The position numbers were made by a program, and so were the translations under genes. From Labrenzia sp. THAF82 (GTDB lineage Bacteria; Pseudomonadota; Alphaproteobacteria; Rhizobiales; Stappiaceae), in NCBI RefSeq assembly GCF_009363435.1, contig NZ_CP045354.1, positions 376,001-440,000 on the forward strand: a stretch of 64,000 nt of DNA. Direction: 5' to 3'. The notes beneath the pieces were generated by a model. The model was not told where the DNA came from, did not search any database, and worked only from the letters and a program-made list of their open reading frames with translations. Numbering within the stretch: the first letter of the stretch is position 1; each line of letters begins with the position of its first letter. Of the stretch, positions 25,630-36,145 are shown in pieces.

Positions 25630-26187
25630 GTGACGATAGCGGTTTCCCAGGGAGCCCATCCGGCGTTGGTACTCAATGCAGACTACCGGCCCCTGAGCTA
25701 CTACCCTTTGTCCCTGTGGAGTTGGCAGGACACCGTCAAGGCTGTTTTTCTGGATCGGGTGAACATCGTTGCCGAATATGATGCAGCGGTCCGAAGCCCG
25801 AGCTTTGAATTTCGATTGCCCAGTGTTGTCTCGCTCAAGACTTTTGTAAAACCCAGCCGATATCCCGCCTTTACCCGCTTCAACGTCTTCCTCCGCGACA
25901 AATTCCAGTGTCAGTATTGCAGCTCCAAGGAAGAGCTGACATTCGACCACCTCATTCCCCGCTCAAAGGGTGGCCTGACAACCTGGGACAATGTCATCAC
26001 CGCTTGCTCCCCCTGCAATTTGCGCAAATCCAACAAGTCGTGCGAACAGCTCAACATGTGGCCGATGCACATGCCGTTTCAGCCGACAATTCAGGACTTG
26101 CACAACAACGGCCGCGCATTCCCACCCAACTATCTGCATGATAGCTGGCTCGATTTTCTCTATTGGGATACTGAGCTAGAGCCGTGA
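25630..26187 (+). CDS. HNH endonuclease
   Basis: 185-residue protein with a GTG start. The first 80 residues are the conserved N-terminal part of this alphaproteobacterial family (HPALVLNADYRPLSYYPLSL). The HNH zinc-finger nuclease domain follows: CQYC, then FDHLIPRSKGG, and CSPCNLRKSN. Small chromosomal HNH proteins of this type are widespread and of unknown role; repair or defence are both possible. AAGGAG lies upstream of the GTG, within the foldable leader. Confidence 0.9.
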   Translation: MTIAVSQGAHPALVLNADYRPLSYYPLSLWSWQDTVKAVFLDRVNIVAEYDAAVRSPSFEFRLPSVVSLKTFVKPSRYPAFTRFNVFLRDKFQCQYCSSKEELTFDHLIPRSKGGLTTWDNVITACSPCNLRKSNKSCEQLNMWPMHMPFQPTIQDLHNNGRAFPPNYLHDSWLDFLYWDTELEP

Positions 26188-26332
26188 GAAAAAAGGCAGA
26201 AACTATGGTGTCGAATTGTATTTTATAAGATTTTTATAATAATGTTAATAGTTTATTCATATTTGCTACATTGACAGTTTAAGAAATTAGGTACTTTTTT
26301 GTAGTACTGTCTCTTGAAACAATGAGGCAGTC
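26188..26332 (+). promoter_or_regulatory. AT-rich promoter region of the TadG-like gene
   Basis: 145 bases, strongly AT-rich compared with the flanks. TTGACA at 26271-26276 could be a -35 box, with several possible -10 sequences near TACTTT. A near-match to a CtrA box (TTAA-N7-TTCA) is also present but imperfect. Confidence 0.35.
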
Positions 26333-27703
26333 ATGCGTTTTCAGCTCTTTAAATCTTTCGGACAACATGTTCGCCGCCTAAAAAGTTCGCGTGAAGGATC
26401 GGTATTGCCGATCTTCGCAATCTGCGCGGTGTTCCTAATTGTCATCATCGGTGCATCGGTCGACATTTCACGCACAGTGAATGCGCGCGAGAAGTTATCC
26501 TATGCACTTGACGCAGCTGCCTTGTCTGTCGCTGCTGATTTGTCCACATCTGTAATGTCGGATGATGAGATCAAGGCAGCACTTGAAGATTCATTTCGAG
26601 CCAACTTGGCCGATGCACATTTCCTGGACGAAGCGATCGACAATCTTGACTATACGGTCGATCCGGAAAATGGCCTTGTCACCGTCACGTCTAACGCCAC
26701 TATCGATAACTATTTTCTTGATATGGGCAATCTGATCGACGATGACCTTGGACCGGAATCCTTTGTATTCGGTACAAGTTCGCAGGTTACCTATTCCAAA
26801 TTCGATGTTGAGTTAACGCTCGTTGTGGACGTGACGGGTTCAATGTCAGGGGAGATTGAAGACCTTAAAGATGCTGCCGAAGCCGTTGTAAACATCCTGA
26901 TCCCAGATGACTCCAAGGACGGCAAAGTCAAAATTTCGATTGTACCGTATAGCGTTGGCGTCAATCTCGGGGACTACGCTGAAACGGCAACAAAAAAATT
27001 CAGCAGTCGGTGTGCAACCGAACGCGCAGGTAAACAGCAATATACGGACGCTAGTTATTCCAAGACGGCAATTGGCGATGGGTCGGGCACATATCGCACA
27101 CAGGATTGTTCGGACTCAGAAATCCTTCCCCTAACGGATGACAGGTCGAAATTGTTAAAGGCAATCAGCGATTTGGAGACGGATGGTTACACGGCTGGCC
27201 ATACGGGCATTGGATGGGGTTGGTATACACTCTCTCCAAATTGGAGTGACTTGTGGCCTTCTGGGTCAGTAGGTGCAGCTTACACCGATGAAGATGTCCT
27301 CAAGTTTGCGCTTATTATGACAGACGGTGATTTCAACACTCACTATGAGAAAGTCAAAATGACTTACACTGAATGTGAGAAACTGAAGGATGATGGTGAA
27401 TACACCGGCACCTGCAAAGCAAAGAAAAGCGGTAAAAAGCGAAATTATTGGCTTGAAAGATCAGAGTGGGGTTACGACGGTGAGTCGTCAGTACGCGCAA
27501 GATCTCTTTGTGATGCAATGAGAGACGAAGACATTGAAATGTTTGGCGTTTATTTTGGAACAAACGGAAATTCCAATGGTGCCAAGGTGATGAAGGCTTG
27601 TGCGGATACCGGCAACTACTACCAAGCTAGTTCTTCGAGTGATTTGATCCAGGCATTCGCAAACATTGCCAAGAAAATTCAGCAGATCTATATTTCAAGA
27701 TAA
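26333..27703 (+). CDS. TadG-like pilus/surface protein with von Willebrand A domain
   Basis: 456 residues. After a basic N-terminus, SVLPIFAICAVFLIVIIGAS (about 23-42) is the single membrane/prepilin-like segment of TadE/TadG proteins, followed by VDISRTVNAREKLSYALDAA, the typical TadG N-terminal block. A von Willebrand A domain begins with ELTLVVDVTGSMSG (metal-ion MIDAS site) near residue 163 and later shows ALIMTDGDFNT. Four or more cysteines suggest extracytoplasmic disulfides. There is no tad/cpa locus nearby. The gene and its upstream DNA are more AT-rich than the neighbours, so horizontal acquisition is possible. Confidence 0.85.
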   Translation: MRFQLFKSFGQHVRRLKSSREGSVLPIFAICAVFLIVIIGASVDISRTVNAREKLSYALDAAALSVAADLSTSVMSDDEIKAALEDSFRANLADAHFLDEAIDNLDYTVDPENGLVTVTSNATIDNYFLDMGNLIDDDLGPESFVFGTSSQVTYSKFDVELTLVVDVTGSMSGEIEDLKDAAEAVVNILIPDDSKDGKVKISIVPYSVGVNLGDYAETATKKFSSRCATERAGKQQYTDASYSKTAIGDGSGTYRTQDCSDSEILPLTDDRSKLLKAISDLETDGYTAGHTGIGWGWYTLSPNWSDLWPSGSVGAAYTDEDVLKFALIMTDGDFNTHYEKVKMTYTECEKLKDDGEYTGTCKAKKSGKKRNYWLERSEWGYDGESSVRARSLCDAMRDEDIEMFGVYFGTNGNSNGAKVMKACADTGNYYQASSSSDLIQAFANIAKKIQQIYISR

Positions 27704-27719
27704 TCAGCTGCAGGAAACT

Positions 27720-27750
27720 AAAAAAGCCCGCCGAAATGGCGGGCTTTTTT
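27720..27750. terminator. Bidirectional Rho-independent terminator
   Basis: AAAAAGCCCGCC-GAAAT-GGCGGGCTTTTTT. The GC stem is 27726-27732 with 27738-27744, flanked by A and T runs on both sides, between the convergent TadG-like and acs genes. Confidence 0.92.
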
Positions 27751-27772
27751 AGTTTGGTCTTGGCCTGTCTGA

Positions 27773-29710
27773 TCAGGCTCGGTTCTGACGATTGTCGATC
27801 AGGTCGTCGACGACCGTCGGATCTGCCAGGGTCGACGTGTCGCCGAGATTATCAAAGCTGTCTTCCGCAATCTTGCGCAGGATACGGCGCATGATCTTGC
27901 CGGAGCGGGTCTTGGGCAGGCCGGGCGAGAACTGGATCAGGTCCGGCGACGCGATCGGGCCGATTTCGGCGCGCACATGCTTGACGAGTTCTTTTTTCAG
28001 TTCGTCGGTAGGTTCCTCGCCTTCCATCAAGGTGACATAGGCATAGATGCCCTGACCCTTGATATCGTGCGGGTAACCAACCACCGCCGCTTCGGACACC
28101 ATCGGGTGGGCGACGAGTGCGCTTTCAACCTCGGCCGTGCCCATGCGGTGGCCGGACACGTTGATAACGTCATCAACACGGCCCGTGATCCAGTAATAGC
28201 CGTCTTCGTCCCGCCGGCAGCCATCGCCCGTGAAGTATAGGCCTTTGTAGGTCGCGAAATAGGTCTGTACGAAGCGGTCATGATCGCCATAAACCGTTCG
28301 CATCTGGCCAGGCCAGCTGTCCTTGATCACGAGGTTGCCTTCCGTTGCACCTTCGAGGAACTTACCTTCCGCATCGACAACAGCAGGCTGAACGCCGAAG
28401 AACGGACGTGTTGCCGAGCCTGGTTTGAGATCCGTCGCGCCCGGCAATGGTGTGATCAGGATGCCGCCTGTTTCCGTCTGCCACCAGGTGTCGACAATCG
28501 GACAGCGCTTTTCGCCGACGACATCATAATACCAGTTCCAGGCTTCCGGGTTGATTGGCTCTCCCACGGACCCCAGCAAACGCAAAGATTTGCGGGACGT
28601 GTTGGTGACATGTTCGTCCCCGGCGCCCATCAATGCACGGATGGCAGTCGGTGCGGTGTAGAAAATGTTGACGTTGTGCTTGTCGCAGACTTCCCAGAAC
28701 CGGCCTGGCCCAGGATAGGTTGGGACCCCTTCGAACATCAGCGTGGTAGCGCCATTCGCAAGCGGTCCATAGACGATATAACTGTGCCCCGTGACCCAGC
28801 CCACATCTGCCGTACACCAGTAGATATCGCCTTCATGGTAGTCAAAGACGTATTCATGGGTCATGGACGCATAAACGAGGTAGCCGCCTGTTGTGTGCAG
28901 CACGCCTTTCGGTTGTCCCGTTGAACCGGAGGTGTAAAGAATGAACAGCGGATCTTCCGCGTTCATTTCCACCGGCTCACAGTGATCGGAAACCCGTGCG
29001 GCTTCTTCGTGGTACCAGACGTCGCGCCCGCCCTGCATCGTGATGTCACCGCCGGTGCGTCTGACAACGACAACGCTTTTCACGGGAGCCTTTTCGGCTG
29101 CCTTGTCGACATTGGCCTTGAGGGGAACCTTGCGGCCGCCGCGCAGGCCTTCGTCTGCCGTGATCACACAGTCTGACTTGCAGCCCTCAATCCGTTGGGC
29201 AAGACTGTCGGGCGAAAAACCACCGAAGACGATGGAATGTACGGCTCCGATGCGCGCGCAGGCCAGCATCGCGTAAGCTGCTTCCGGGATCATCGGAAGG
29301 TAGATGGTTACACGGTCACCCTTCTTGACACCCTGCCCGTGCAGGACGTTAGCGAACCGGTTCACTTCCTGGTGCAGCTCCTTGTAGGTGATGATCTTGG
29401 ATTCGCTCGGATCATCGCCTTCCCAGATGATGGCAGGCTGGTCGCCACGTGTTGCCAGATGCCGGTCTATGCAGTTGGCTGAAACGTTCAAAGTGCCGTC
29501 TTCGAACCATTTGATCGACACGTTGTGGTAGTCGTAAGACGTGTTCTTGACCTTGGTATACGGCTTGATCCAGTCGACCCGTTTGCCGTGTTCGCCCCAG
29601 AACCCGTCCGGATCGTCCACTGAGCGCTGATACATTTCCAGATATTTGGTATTGTCGACATGCGCCCGGGCGGCAACTTCCGCAGGAACGGGAAAAACTG
29701 AGTCAGACAT
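27773..29710 (-). CDS. acsA: Acetyl-CoA synthetase
   Basis: AMP-forming acetate-CoA ligase of 645 residues. The AMP-binding P-loop is [19 protein letters not shown], with [16 protein letters not shown] and the C-terminal [17 protein letters not shown] that holds the acetylatable lysine. Length and motifs match bacterial Acs. The ATG at 29710 is preceded by GGGAGG at good spacing; the frame extends to 29824 but without family similarity. No pta-ackA or acetyltransferase gene for its control is nearby. Confidence 0.96.
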   Translation of the reverse strand: MSDSVFPVPAEVAARAHVDNTKYLEMYQRSVDDPDGFWGEHGKRVDWIKPYTKVKNTSYDYHNVSIKWFEDGTLNVSANCIDRHLATRGDQPAIIWEGDDPSESKIITYKELHQEVNRFANVLHGQGVKKGDRVTIYLPMIPEAAYAMLACARIGAVHSIVFGGFSPDSLAQRIEGCKSDCVITADEGLRGGRKVPLKANVDKAAEKAPVKSVVVVRRTGGDITMQGGRDVWYHEEAARVSDHCEPVEMNAEDPLFILYTSGSTGQPKGVLHTTGGYLVYASMTHEYVFDYHEGDIYWCTADVGWVTGHSYIVYGPLANGATTLMFEGVPTYPGPGRFWEVCDKHNVNIFYTAPTAIRALMGAGDEHVTNTSRKSLRLLGSVGEPINPEAWNWYYDVVGEKRCPIVDTWWQTETGGILITPLPGATDLKPGSATRPFFGVQPAVVDAEGKFLEGATEGNLVIKDSWPGQMRTVYGDHDRFVQTYFATYKGLYFTGDGCRRDEDGYYWITGRVDDVINVSGHRMGTAEVESALVAHPMVSEAAVVGYPHDIKGQGIYAYVTLMEGEEPTDELKKELVKHVRAEIGPIASPDLIQFSPGLPKTRSGKIMRRILRKIAEDSFDNLGDTSTLADPTVVDDLIDNRQNRA

Positions 29711-29892
29711 ATGAGAACCTCCCACAAACAACTGTCGGGCCGGCAGCCGGGTATCCTCATGCCCAGCCGATGACCTATTTTCCGGGGCCATTATGCGTAC
29801 GGCCCACGCCAAGTCCAGAACCAAGGTTTAGTGCTTTAGTCTCCGATTCCTTGGTCTAATGCGTTCAAAACATGCGAGGAATTACGTATTCG

Positions 29893-30291
29893 TCAGCTCA
29901 GCAGACCAAGTACGATGCCCTGAACAAGGAAGACGCCGAGCCAGTGGCCGCCGTCTATCAGAGTGAGGCTCCAGGGTTTCCCCTGAAAGCGATGATTGAT
30001 GATCTGCGTGGTCATCACGATGCCGACCCAGACCATGAGCGCAGAAATGATGCCCGCTCGAACATCGGTTGAGCCGGTGTGATAGACAATGCCGGCAAAA
30101 ACGAAGGCCATCACGAGCTGACAGACAAAGGTCAGTCCAAGGGTAACGGGATCTGGTTTGGTCTGTGCCTCGGTCAAGCTGGCCGCTTTCATCCATGCCT
30201 TGCCGAGCAAGCCATACCAGACAGAGCCGAAGATGAAGGATGCAACTGCCGCTGCCGCAACCGCAACCAGGTTTATGCCGTCGAACATCAT
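29893..30291 (-). CDS. DUF1761 membrane protein
   Basis: 132-residue integral membrane protein with four hydrophobic segments. NLVAVAAAAVASFIFGSVWY near the N-terminus, followed by LGKAWMKA, and WSLTLIDGGHWLGVFLVQG near the C-terminus fit the DUF1761 family. Function unknown. It stands alone between acsA and the ure cluster. Confidence 0.85.
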   Translation of the reverse strand: MMFDGINLVAVAAAAVASFIFGSVWYGLLGKAWMKAASLTEAQTKPDPVTLGLTFVCQLVMAFVFAGIVYHTGSTDVRAGIISALMVWVGIVMTTQIINHRFQGKPWSLTLIDGGHWLGVFLVQGIVLGLLS

Positions 30292-30369
30292 TGGCGACCC
30301 TCCCTATTTTTCACGACAGCGTGGTCGGTATTGAGGCAAAGATCAAGCGGCAGTTTTCGCTTGAGGGGG

Positions 30370-31074
30370 TCAGATTTTTGTCCAAACGCGCAAGTGGCCG
30401 CAGTCTTCAAATCCGAGCTGACGATAGACCGGCAGGATGGTCTCATCATTCTCGTAGGTGCATACGGATTTATGCGGGAAAGGCGCCAGAAGATCGTGGA
30501 GTGCGCTGTAGAGCCAGCTTCGGCGACAGAAAATGTTGGATAATCCGATGACGTCACGGCCTTCCAGTTTCGGCCCGGAGTTGAAAACCGCACCGGCGCG
30601 GAAATCTCCGTCTTTCTGGATGGCCGCAAATTCGACCGCTGGAACGTCCATAAGCCTGGCCGGTAACACGTTGTGAAGTGCTTCGTTGCCGTTCCAATTC
30701 TGGAGCCATTTTTTGAATGCCTGCAGATGATTGATTTTTAACCAGTCTGAAGACACTGGCGGTTTCCGATTGGTCTGATCGGATCGAAACAGCCAGGTGG
30801 CTGAGAAAAGCTTTTGAAATCCAAGGGCGGAAAGATCAAGCGCATCGAAACTGTCCTTGACCGAGGCCCCGGACGGGAGGGACCTTAAAACGCTATAGAG
30901 CTCCGCACCCGGTTTCTTTGTAAGTGTCACAACATTCGGATACAGCGGGAGAACTTTATCTTCTGCAGACCAAAAACCCGTTTGAAAACGGGAGTTGGCG
31001 CCAGCGGCCTTCAGAACCGAGTCGCACCAGAGCGCATTGTTGTGTGCGCAGGTGCTTTGTCTGACGGAATCCAT
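30370..31074 (-). CDS. Unknown protein, weakly GNAT-like, downstream of ureG
   Basis: 234 residues, no signal peptide or membrane segment. The C-terminal stretch SVCTYENDETILPVYRQLGF followed by EDCGHLRVWTK resembles the end of GNAT acetyltransferases (the Y-x-x-x-GF element), and FAAIQKDGDFRAGAVFNSG could be an acetyl-CoA fold strand, but the AcCoA-binding loop is not clear. It starts 31 bases after ureG and may be the last gene of the urease operon. I do not recognise the family with confidence. Confidence 0.6.
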   Translation of the reverse strand: MDSVRQSTCAHNNALWCDSVLKAAGANSRFQTGFWSAEDKVLPLYPNVVTLTKKPGAELYSVLRSLPSGASVKDSFDALDLSALGFQKLFSATWLFRSDQTNRKPPVSSDWLKINHLQAFKKWLQNWNGNEALHNVLPARLMDVPAVEFAAIQKDGDFRAGAVFNSGPKLEGRDVIGLSNIFCRRSWLYSALHDLLAPFPHKSVCTYENDETILPVYRQLGFEDCGHLRVWTKI

Positions 31075-31105
31075 GAAAACGTTGCCTTGGATTGAGGGCC
31101 GACCC

Positions 31106-31723
31106 TTATGCGTTCAGGCCTCCCTTATCGATGAGAAAACTTACCACCGCGTCAACTCCGTCGCCTGCCTTCATGTTTGCGAATACAAACGGGCGCTTTT
31201 TACGCATTCTGGTCGCATCCCGATCCATAACGCCAAGATCAGCGCCGACATGAGGTGCAAGGTCGGTCTTGTTGATGATCAACAAGTCCGAGCGGGTTAT
31301 TCCTGGTCCGCCCTTGCGAGGGATTTCCTCACCTGCCGCCACGTCGATGAGATACAGCGTCAGATCTGCAAGCTCCGGCGAAAACGTGGCTGCGAGATTG
31401 TCACCGCCCGACTCGATCAGGATCAGGTCAAGATCGGGGATCGATCGGGTCAGGTCGTGGACGGCAGCCAGATTGATCGAGGCATCTTCCCGGATTGCGG
31501 TGTGCGGGCACCCGCCGGTTTCAACCCCGCGAATGCGGTCGCTGGTCAAGGCCTGACTGCGCATCAGTGCTTCGGCATCTTCACTTGTGTAAATGTCATT
31601 GGTAATGACAGCGACTGAAAAGTCATCGCGCATGGCTTTGCAAAGGCGGTCGGTCAGGGTGGTCTTGCCAGCACCGACCGGGCCGCCGATGCCAACGCGC
31701 AAAGGACCGTTTTGGGATGTCAT
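31106..31723 (-). CDS. ureG: Urease accessory GTPase UreG
   Basis: 205-residue SIMIBI-class GTPase that delivers nickel to urease with UreD and UreF. The P-loop is [13 protein letters not shown], then [29 protein letters not shown] (the nickel-binding CPH motif) and the guanine motif [13 protein letters not shown]. The start overlaps the ureF stop by 4 bases. Confidence 0.97.
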   Translation of the reverse strand: MTSQNGPLRVGIGGPVGAGKTTLTDRLCKAMRDDFSVAVITNDIYTSEDAEALMRSQALTSDRIRGVETGGCPHTAIREDASINLAAVHDLTRSIPDLDLILIESGGDNLAATFSPELADLTLYLIDVAAGEEIPRKGGPGITRSDLLIINKTDLAPHVGADLGVMDRDATRMRKKRPFVFANMKAGDGVDAVVSFLIDKGGLNA

Positions 31724-32433
31724 GAACGAAACAACCTCGAATATTGAGTTTCATGTGCCATGGAGGCGATATCTGCCAGAAACGTGGAGGATCCGATGTC
31801 TTCCAGGCTTGCTTGTTTAGCCACTGCCGCGACCTCGAATATGATCGGCTCGAGCGATGCCAGGACGGTTTGTCCGTTGCTTTGACCGAGTGGTACCGCG
31901 CGTATGGCAGCTGAGACAATATTGCCCGCAAAAGCATGAAGATACGCAACCAGAGCGGCGTCCTCGGGAATTTCATGAGCGGCTGCGACGAGACCCAGCG
32001 CAACCGGATAAGGCCAGCTTTGACCTGTGTCTTCGGCCCGGCGTCTGAAAAGATCGGCGGCCGGCGAGTTGCTGTCAGGGCGCCAACTTTGTCTGACAGC
32101 CGCCAAGAACGCCGTCCCTTGCGCGCTGGTTTCCAGATGGCGCTCCTTGGAGGGCTGCAACGCAAGAGCAAGCTCTTGCAGTTCGGCCACGGAGCCCTCA
32201 TCGCCTCTAGTGGTCGCGTCATAGCTTGCTTTCAACAAGATCGCATCGCTGCGCCCGGCCCCATGCCGCAAGATATCCTCGAGCCAACGGGAAAGGTCCT
32301 CGGCAGTTTTGACCGTCCCGTCTTCAATCGCCTGTTCAAGGCCGTGGCTATAGGTGAATGCGCCGACCGGAAAGCTCGGAGACAGAAAGGCCAACAAGCG
32401 GTAGAGCGCCGGAAGCGTGACGGCTTCAGTCAT
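31720..32433 (-). CDS. ureF: Urease accessory protein UreF
   Basis: 237-residue all-helical chaperone that bridges UreD and UreG during metallation. [20 protein letters not shown] and [10 protein letters not shown] are the family hallmark. The ATG at 32433 is used because family proteins begin just before this motif; the longer frame to 32529 reads through the His-rich end of ureE in another phase. It overlaps ureE by 8 bases. Confidence 0.94.
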   Translation of the reverse strand: MTEAVTLPALYRLLAFLSPSFPVGAFTYSHGLEQAIEDGTVKTAEDLSRWLEDILRHGAGRSDAILLKASYDATTRGDEGSVAELQELALALQPSKERHLETSAQGTAFLAAVRQSWRPDSNSPAADLFRRRAEDTGQSWPYPVALGLVAAAHEIPEDAALVAYLHAFAGNIVSAAIRAVPLGQSNGQTVLASLEPIIFEVAAVAKQASLEDIGSSTFLADIASMAHETQYSRLFRS

Positions 32434-32929
32434 GAGCGTGTTCGTGGGCATGATGGTGGTGGCCGTGACCGGGCCCGTGATCATGGCTATGGGTCCGCCC
32501 ATGGCCGTAGGCTCCGCCTTCCGGATCAAAGGGCGCTGTTACGGGGGTCAGCTTGCCACCAAGTTTTAGGACCATGTCTTCGATCACATGATCCCGCCGG
32601 ATCCTGAGGCGATCGTCCAGGAGTTGGGTCGGAAGGTGACGGTTGCCGAGGTGCCACGCAATCTTGACAAGATGTGCGGCGTTCGCCGCTTCGATTTCCA
32701 CCAGGTCTTCGGGTTCTGCCAAGACCTCTACGAAGCGGCCATCTTCGAGTTCCAGTCCGTCTCCGTGACGAAGGTGTATGGCTGTCGGTTCGTCCAGAAG
32801 AACAGTCAAACCCTGGTCGCACGTCAGAACGGCTCGGCGGCGATGTCGATCTTCTCTGTCGAGCGTTACCTGATCTGTGGCCTTACCCTGCCAGTTACCA
32901 TGCGAATGAATTTGGGCGATCCGGATCAT
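32426..32929 (-). CDS. ureE: Urease nickel metallochaperone UreE
   Basis: 167 residues. The N-terminal domain (DQVTLDREDRHRRRAVLTCD) and the metal-binding domain (AAHLVKIAWHLGNRHLPTQL) are clear. The C-terminal tail is histidine-rich (about 12 His in the last 25 residues), a nickel reservoir as in Klebsiella UreE. The ATG at 32929 is in line with the family; it overlaps the GST stop by 4 bases. Confidence 0.95.
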   Translation of the reverse strand: MIRIAQIHSHGNWQGKATDQVTLDREDRHRRRAVLTCDQGLTVLLDEPTAIHLRHGDGLELEDGRFVEVLAEPEDLVEIEAANAAHLVKIAWHLGNRHLPTQLLDDRLRIRRDHVIEDMVLKLGGKLTPVTAPFDPEGGAYGHGRTHSHDHGPGHGHHHHAHEHAHD

Positions 32930-33531
32930 TGTGCGGCGTCTACCTTTGCCTTCATAGCTTTGAAACCCGGCCGTGACCGCAAGAGCTTGAAATAGTCGAA
33001 GACCGGTCCCTCCATCGGCAGGTCGAAATTGGCCGATATGGCCCAGCCTGAACAATGTCCGATGATGATGTCGGCGATTGTGAAAGTCTCGCCCATCGCA
33101 TATGGCCCATCAGCCAGCATAATCTCAAAAGTTTCCAAACCTTGCCTGAATTCGAATTTGCAGACGGGCTTGATCTGCGGAACGCGAATGTCTTCAGGCA
33201 AGATGAAGGAGTTTTTCGCCGCCGTCCAAAGCGCGCCTTCCAAAACATCGACGGCGAACTGCGTGAAACCATCCTGCCTGGCGCGTTGCAGCGTGCCCGC
33301 GGGAAAAGTGAACCGGCCATGCTTGTCGGCCAGATAGGTGCAGATCGCAATTGAATCCGTGATGACAGCCTCGCCATCGATCAAGACCGGCACCTTGCCG
33401 CTGACATTGACTTCTCGTACCGGCTCAGATTGCGGCAGTGCCGGATCAATCTCGTATGGTTCACCCAGTTCTTCCAGCAGCCACATGACGCGCATGGCGC
33501 GTGTGCGAGGAAACCCAATGATTTTGTACAT
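32926..33531 (-). CDS. Glutathione S-transferase family protein inside the urease operon
   Basis: 201-residue GST. The thioredoxin-fold N-domain has KIIGFPRTRAMRVMWLLEEL and the GSH-binding GKVPVLIDGEAVITDSIAI (cis-Pro and the DS pair). The helical C-domain includes GETFTIADIIIGHCSGWA, with the conserved Asp of the family. Its stop overlaps the ureE start (ATGA), so translation is coupled to urease maturation. A role in nickel or thiol handling is possible, but nothing in the sequence proves it. Confidence 0.9.
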   Translation of the reverse strand: MYKIIGFPRTRAMRVMWLLEELGEPYEIDPALPQSEPVREVNVSGKVPVLIDGEAVITDSIAICTYLADKHGRFTFPAGTLQRARQDGFTQFAVDVLEGALWTAAKNSFILPEDIRVPQIKPVCKFEFRQGLETFEIMLADGPYAMGETFTIADIIIGHCSGWAISANFDLPMEGPVFDYFKLLRSRPGFKAMKAKVDAAQ

Positions 33532-33608
33532 TCTCGTTTCAACTCCGGAGTTCAGTGCTGCTCGACAATCCGCTTCGAGAGGGCTGCCGATAAGGCAATT
33601 TGGCCTGC

Positions 33609-34379
33609 TCAGAGGTCCAGGGCTCTGCCTGATATTGAACTATCATGTGTAAAACGCTCATAGCACATGCCATCGGGCACAATTGACAAGCCTGCGGGCG
33701 GGACAGCCATTTCAAACACTCTTTCTGCGTCTTCCGCATAGAAATCGAAGTGGAAATTTCCGTATTTGCAAAGCGTTGCAACAGTTGAAGACCCCTTGGC
33801 GGAAACAAAGGTATAGGGTGCGGACGCGTTGCATCGTGCAATCCAGAAGAGATCACCAATGATTGCCTCAAGTCCTTGTCTGTCGACAACCAGGCCATCC
33901 GGTGCTGTTGCTGTGAGCCCGAACTCGGCCAACTTCTTTTGCGCAGCTCGAACAGGCGGATGATCATTGTCCTGAGACAGTATGGATCTCCGGCAATCGG
34001 AAATGATCGCAAATTCCGACCAATCCAACTCTCTCGCCAGCAAAGAGCAGGCCTTTCCAATCTGCTTTGTGAAATCCTCAAACGATGCTGCGCTTTTGTC
34101 CACAATCAACGTGGTCAACGGGGACAACAGGGGAATGTCGTCCCTGAAAGAGTCCTTCAGATTGGCAAGTTCCTCCTCGGCCTCGAGATTGAGTTCGCGT
34201 GCCTTACTTTCGCTCAGCACTGTTGGCTCCTCATCATCAATCTCCAGAAACACTTCTTCACCTGCCTCAAATGTCAGATCTTCCAGGCGGTAGGTCTCGT
34301 GCTGCCAGTTCTTCAAAGCAATCGCAAGGGTTGGATAGTCTTCAAAAATCCGGGGTCGTGAAGTTGGCAGGAGTTTCAT
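33609..34379 (-). CDS. Unknown protein between ureC and the GST gene
   Basis: 256 residues, no membrane segment or signal peptide. The start at 34379 (MKLLPTSRPRIFEDYPTLAI) lies 19 bases after ureC. The N-terminal half is acidic (EEVFLEIDDEEPTVLSESKA); the C-terminal half contains a few Cys and aromatic patches (CKYGNFHFDFYAEDAERVFE). No known domain is recognised. The position suggests co-expression with urease. Confidence 0.7.
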   Translation of the reverse strand: MKLLPTSRPRIFEDYPTLAIALKNWQHETYRLEDLTFEAGEEVFLEIDDEEPTVLSESKARELNLEAEEELANLKDSFRDDIPLLSPLTTLIVDKSAASFEDFTKQIGKACSLLARELDWSEFAIISDCRRSILSQDNDHPPVRAAQKKLAEFGLTATAPDGLVVDRQGLEAIIGDLFWIARCNASAPYTFVSAKGSSTVATLCKYGNFHFDFYAEDAERVFEMAVPPAGLSIVPDGMCYERFTHDSSISGRALDL

Positions 34380-34398
34380 GACGCTTGCCGATTTGAGA

Positions 34399-36111
34399 CT
34401 AGAACAGGAAGTACCGCTGAGCCATCGGCAGGACCTCCGCCGGCTCACAGGTGAGCAGCTCACCGTCTGCGCGTACCTCGTAGGTTTCCGGATGCACTTC
34501 AACTTCCGGCGTTGCATCGTTGAGCACCATGGATTTCTTTGAAATGCCGCCTCTGGTGTTCTTTACCGGTAAGACCAAGCTTGAGAGATCAGCCTTGTCC
34601 TTGACGCCGTTTTCATAGGCCGCCTGAGAGACGAAAGTCACCCGGCTTTCGGTCATGGCTTTGCCAAAGGCGCCGAACATCGGTCTGTAGTGAACCGGTT
34701 GAGGTGTTGGAATCGATGCGTTCGGATCACCCATGGGTGCTGCGGCGATGGTGCCGAGTTTCAATACCATGTCAGGCTTCACCCCGAAGAACTTCGGATC
34801 CCACAGAACGAGATCGGCGAGTTTTCCGACTTCGACAGAGCCGACATGTTCGTCAAGACCGTGTGCAACTGCCGGGTTGATTGTGATCTTGGCCATGTAA
34901 CGCTTGACGCGGAAGTTGTCGTTTTCCCCGATCTCATTTGAAAGACGTCCGCGTTGCACCTTCATCTTGTGAGCTGTCTGCAGGGTGCGGATAATCACCT
35001 CGCCGACCCGGCCCATGGCCTGGCTGTCGGATGCGATGATCGAAAACGCACCCATGTCGTGAAGGATGTCTTCCGCGGCGATCGTTTCCTTGCGGATTCT
35101 GCTTTCTGCAAAGGCAACGTCTTCCGGAATGGAGTTGTCTAGATGGTGACAGACCATCAGCATGTCGAGATGCTCTTCCAGCGTATTGACCGTGTAAGGC
35201 CGCGTGGGGTTGGTGGACGAGGGCAGAACATTTGTTTCGCCGCAGACTTTGATGATGTCGGGCGCGTGGCCGCCTCCGGCCCCTTCAGTATGAAAAGCGT
35301 GAATGGTCCTGTTCTTGAAGGCGGCGGTTGTGTTTTCAACAAAGCCGCTTTCGTTCAAGGTGTCGGTGTGGATCATCACCTGGACATCGTATTCGTCAGC
35401 AACCGAAAGACAGGTATCGATGGCCGCCGGAGTTGTTCCCCAATCCTCATGTAATTTCAGCGCAGAAGCACCTGCCAGGATCTGTTCCTCCAGCGCTGCA
35501 GGCAAGGAGGCATTGCCTTTGCCTGCAAATGCCAGGTTCATCGGAAAGCTGTCTGCCGATTGCAGCATGCGGGTGATGTGCCAAGGGCCGGGTGTGCATG
35601 TTGTGGCATTGGTTCCCGTCGCCGGCCCGGTTCCGCCACCAAGCATGGTTGTGACGCCGGACATCAGCGCCTCGTCAATCTGCTGCGGACAAATGAAGTG
35701 AATATGGACGTCGAGCGCACCCGCTGTCAGGATCTTGCCCTCACCGGCAATGGCCTCCGTACCGGGACCAACGACAATGTCGACATCAGGCTGTACATCC
35801 GGATTGCCTGCCTTGCCAATGCCGACAATCCGTCCGTCTCTCAGGCCGACATCTGCTTTCACGATGCCCCAGTGATCAACAATCAGGGCGTTTGTGATTA
35901 CCGTGTCGACGGCCCCGGCACTGCGGGGCGCCTGCGATTGTCCCATGCCATCGCGAATGACTTTGCCACCACCGAATTTCACCTCTTCACCATAGGTGGT
36001 GAAGTCTTTTTCAACCTCGATTACCAGATCCGTATCGGCAAGGCGAAGCCTGTCACCGGTGGTTGGTCCGAACATGTCCGCATAGGCGGCGCGGGGCATT
36101 TTGTAAGCCAT
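34399..36111 (-). CDS. ureC: Urease alpha subunit
   Basis: Catalytic subunit, 570 residues, hydrolysing urea to ammonia and carbamate. Nickel ligands and active-site motifs are intact: [11 protein letters not shown], the carbamylated lysine K219 in [32 protein letters not shown] and the flap [20 protein letters not shown]. Length matches bacterial UreC. It lies after two LprI-like genes rather than directly after ureB. Confidence 0.98.
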   Translation of the reverse strand: MAYKMPRAAYADMFGPTTGDRLRLADTDLVIEVEKDFTTYGEEVKFGGGKVIRDGMGQSQAPRSAGAVDTVITNALIVDHWGIVKADVGLRDGRIVGIGKAGNPDVQPDVDIVVGPGTEAIAGEGKILTAGALDVHIHFICPQQIDEALMSGVTTMLGGGTGPATGTNATTCTPGPWHITRMLQSADSFPMNLAFAGKGNASLPAALEEQILAGASALKLHEDWGTTPAAIDTCLSVADEYDVQVMIHTDTLNESGFVENTTAAFKNRTIHAFHTEGAGGGHAPDIIKVCGETNVLPSSTNPTRPYTVNTLEEHLDMLMVCHHLDNSIPEDVAFAESRIRKETIAAEDILHDMGAFSIIASDSQAMGRVGEVIIRTLQTAHKMKVQRGRLSNEIGENDNFRVKRYMAKITINPAVAHGLDEHVGSVEVGKLADLVLWDPKFFGVKPDMVLKLGTIAAAPMGDPNASIPTPQPVHYRPMFGAFGKAMTESRVTFVSQAAYENGVKDKADLSSLVLPVKNTRGGISKKSMVLNDATPEVEVHPETYEVRADGELLTCEPAEVLPMAQRYFLF

Positions 36112-36145
36112 TGTGTCTCCAATCGGCGATCAGAAATCGTGTCGT

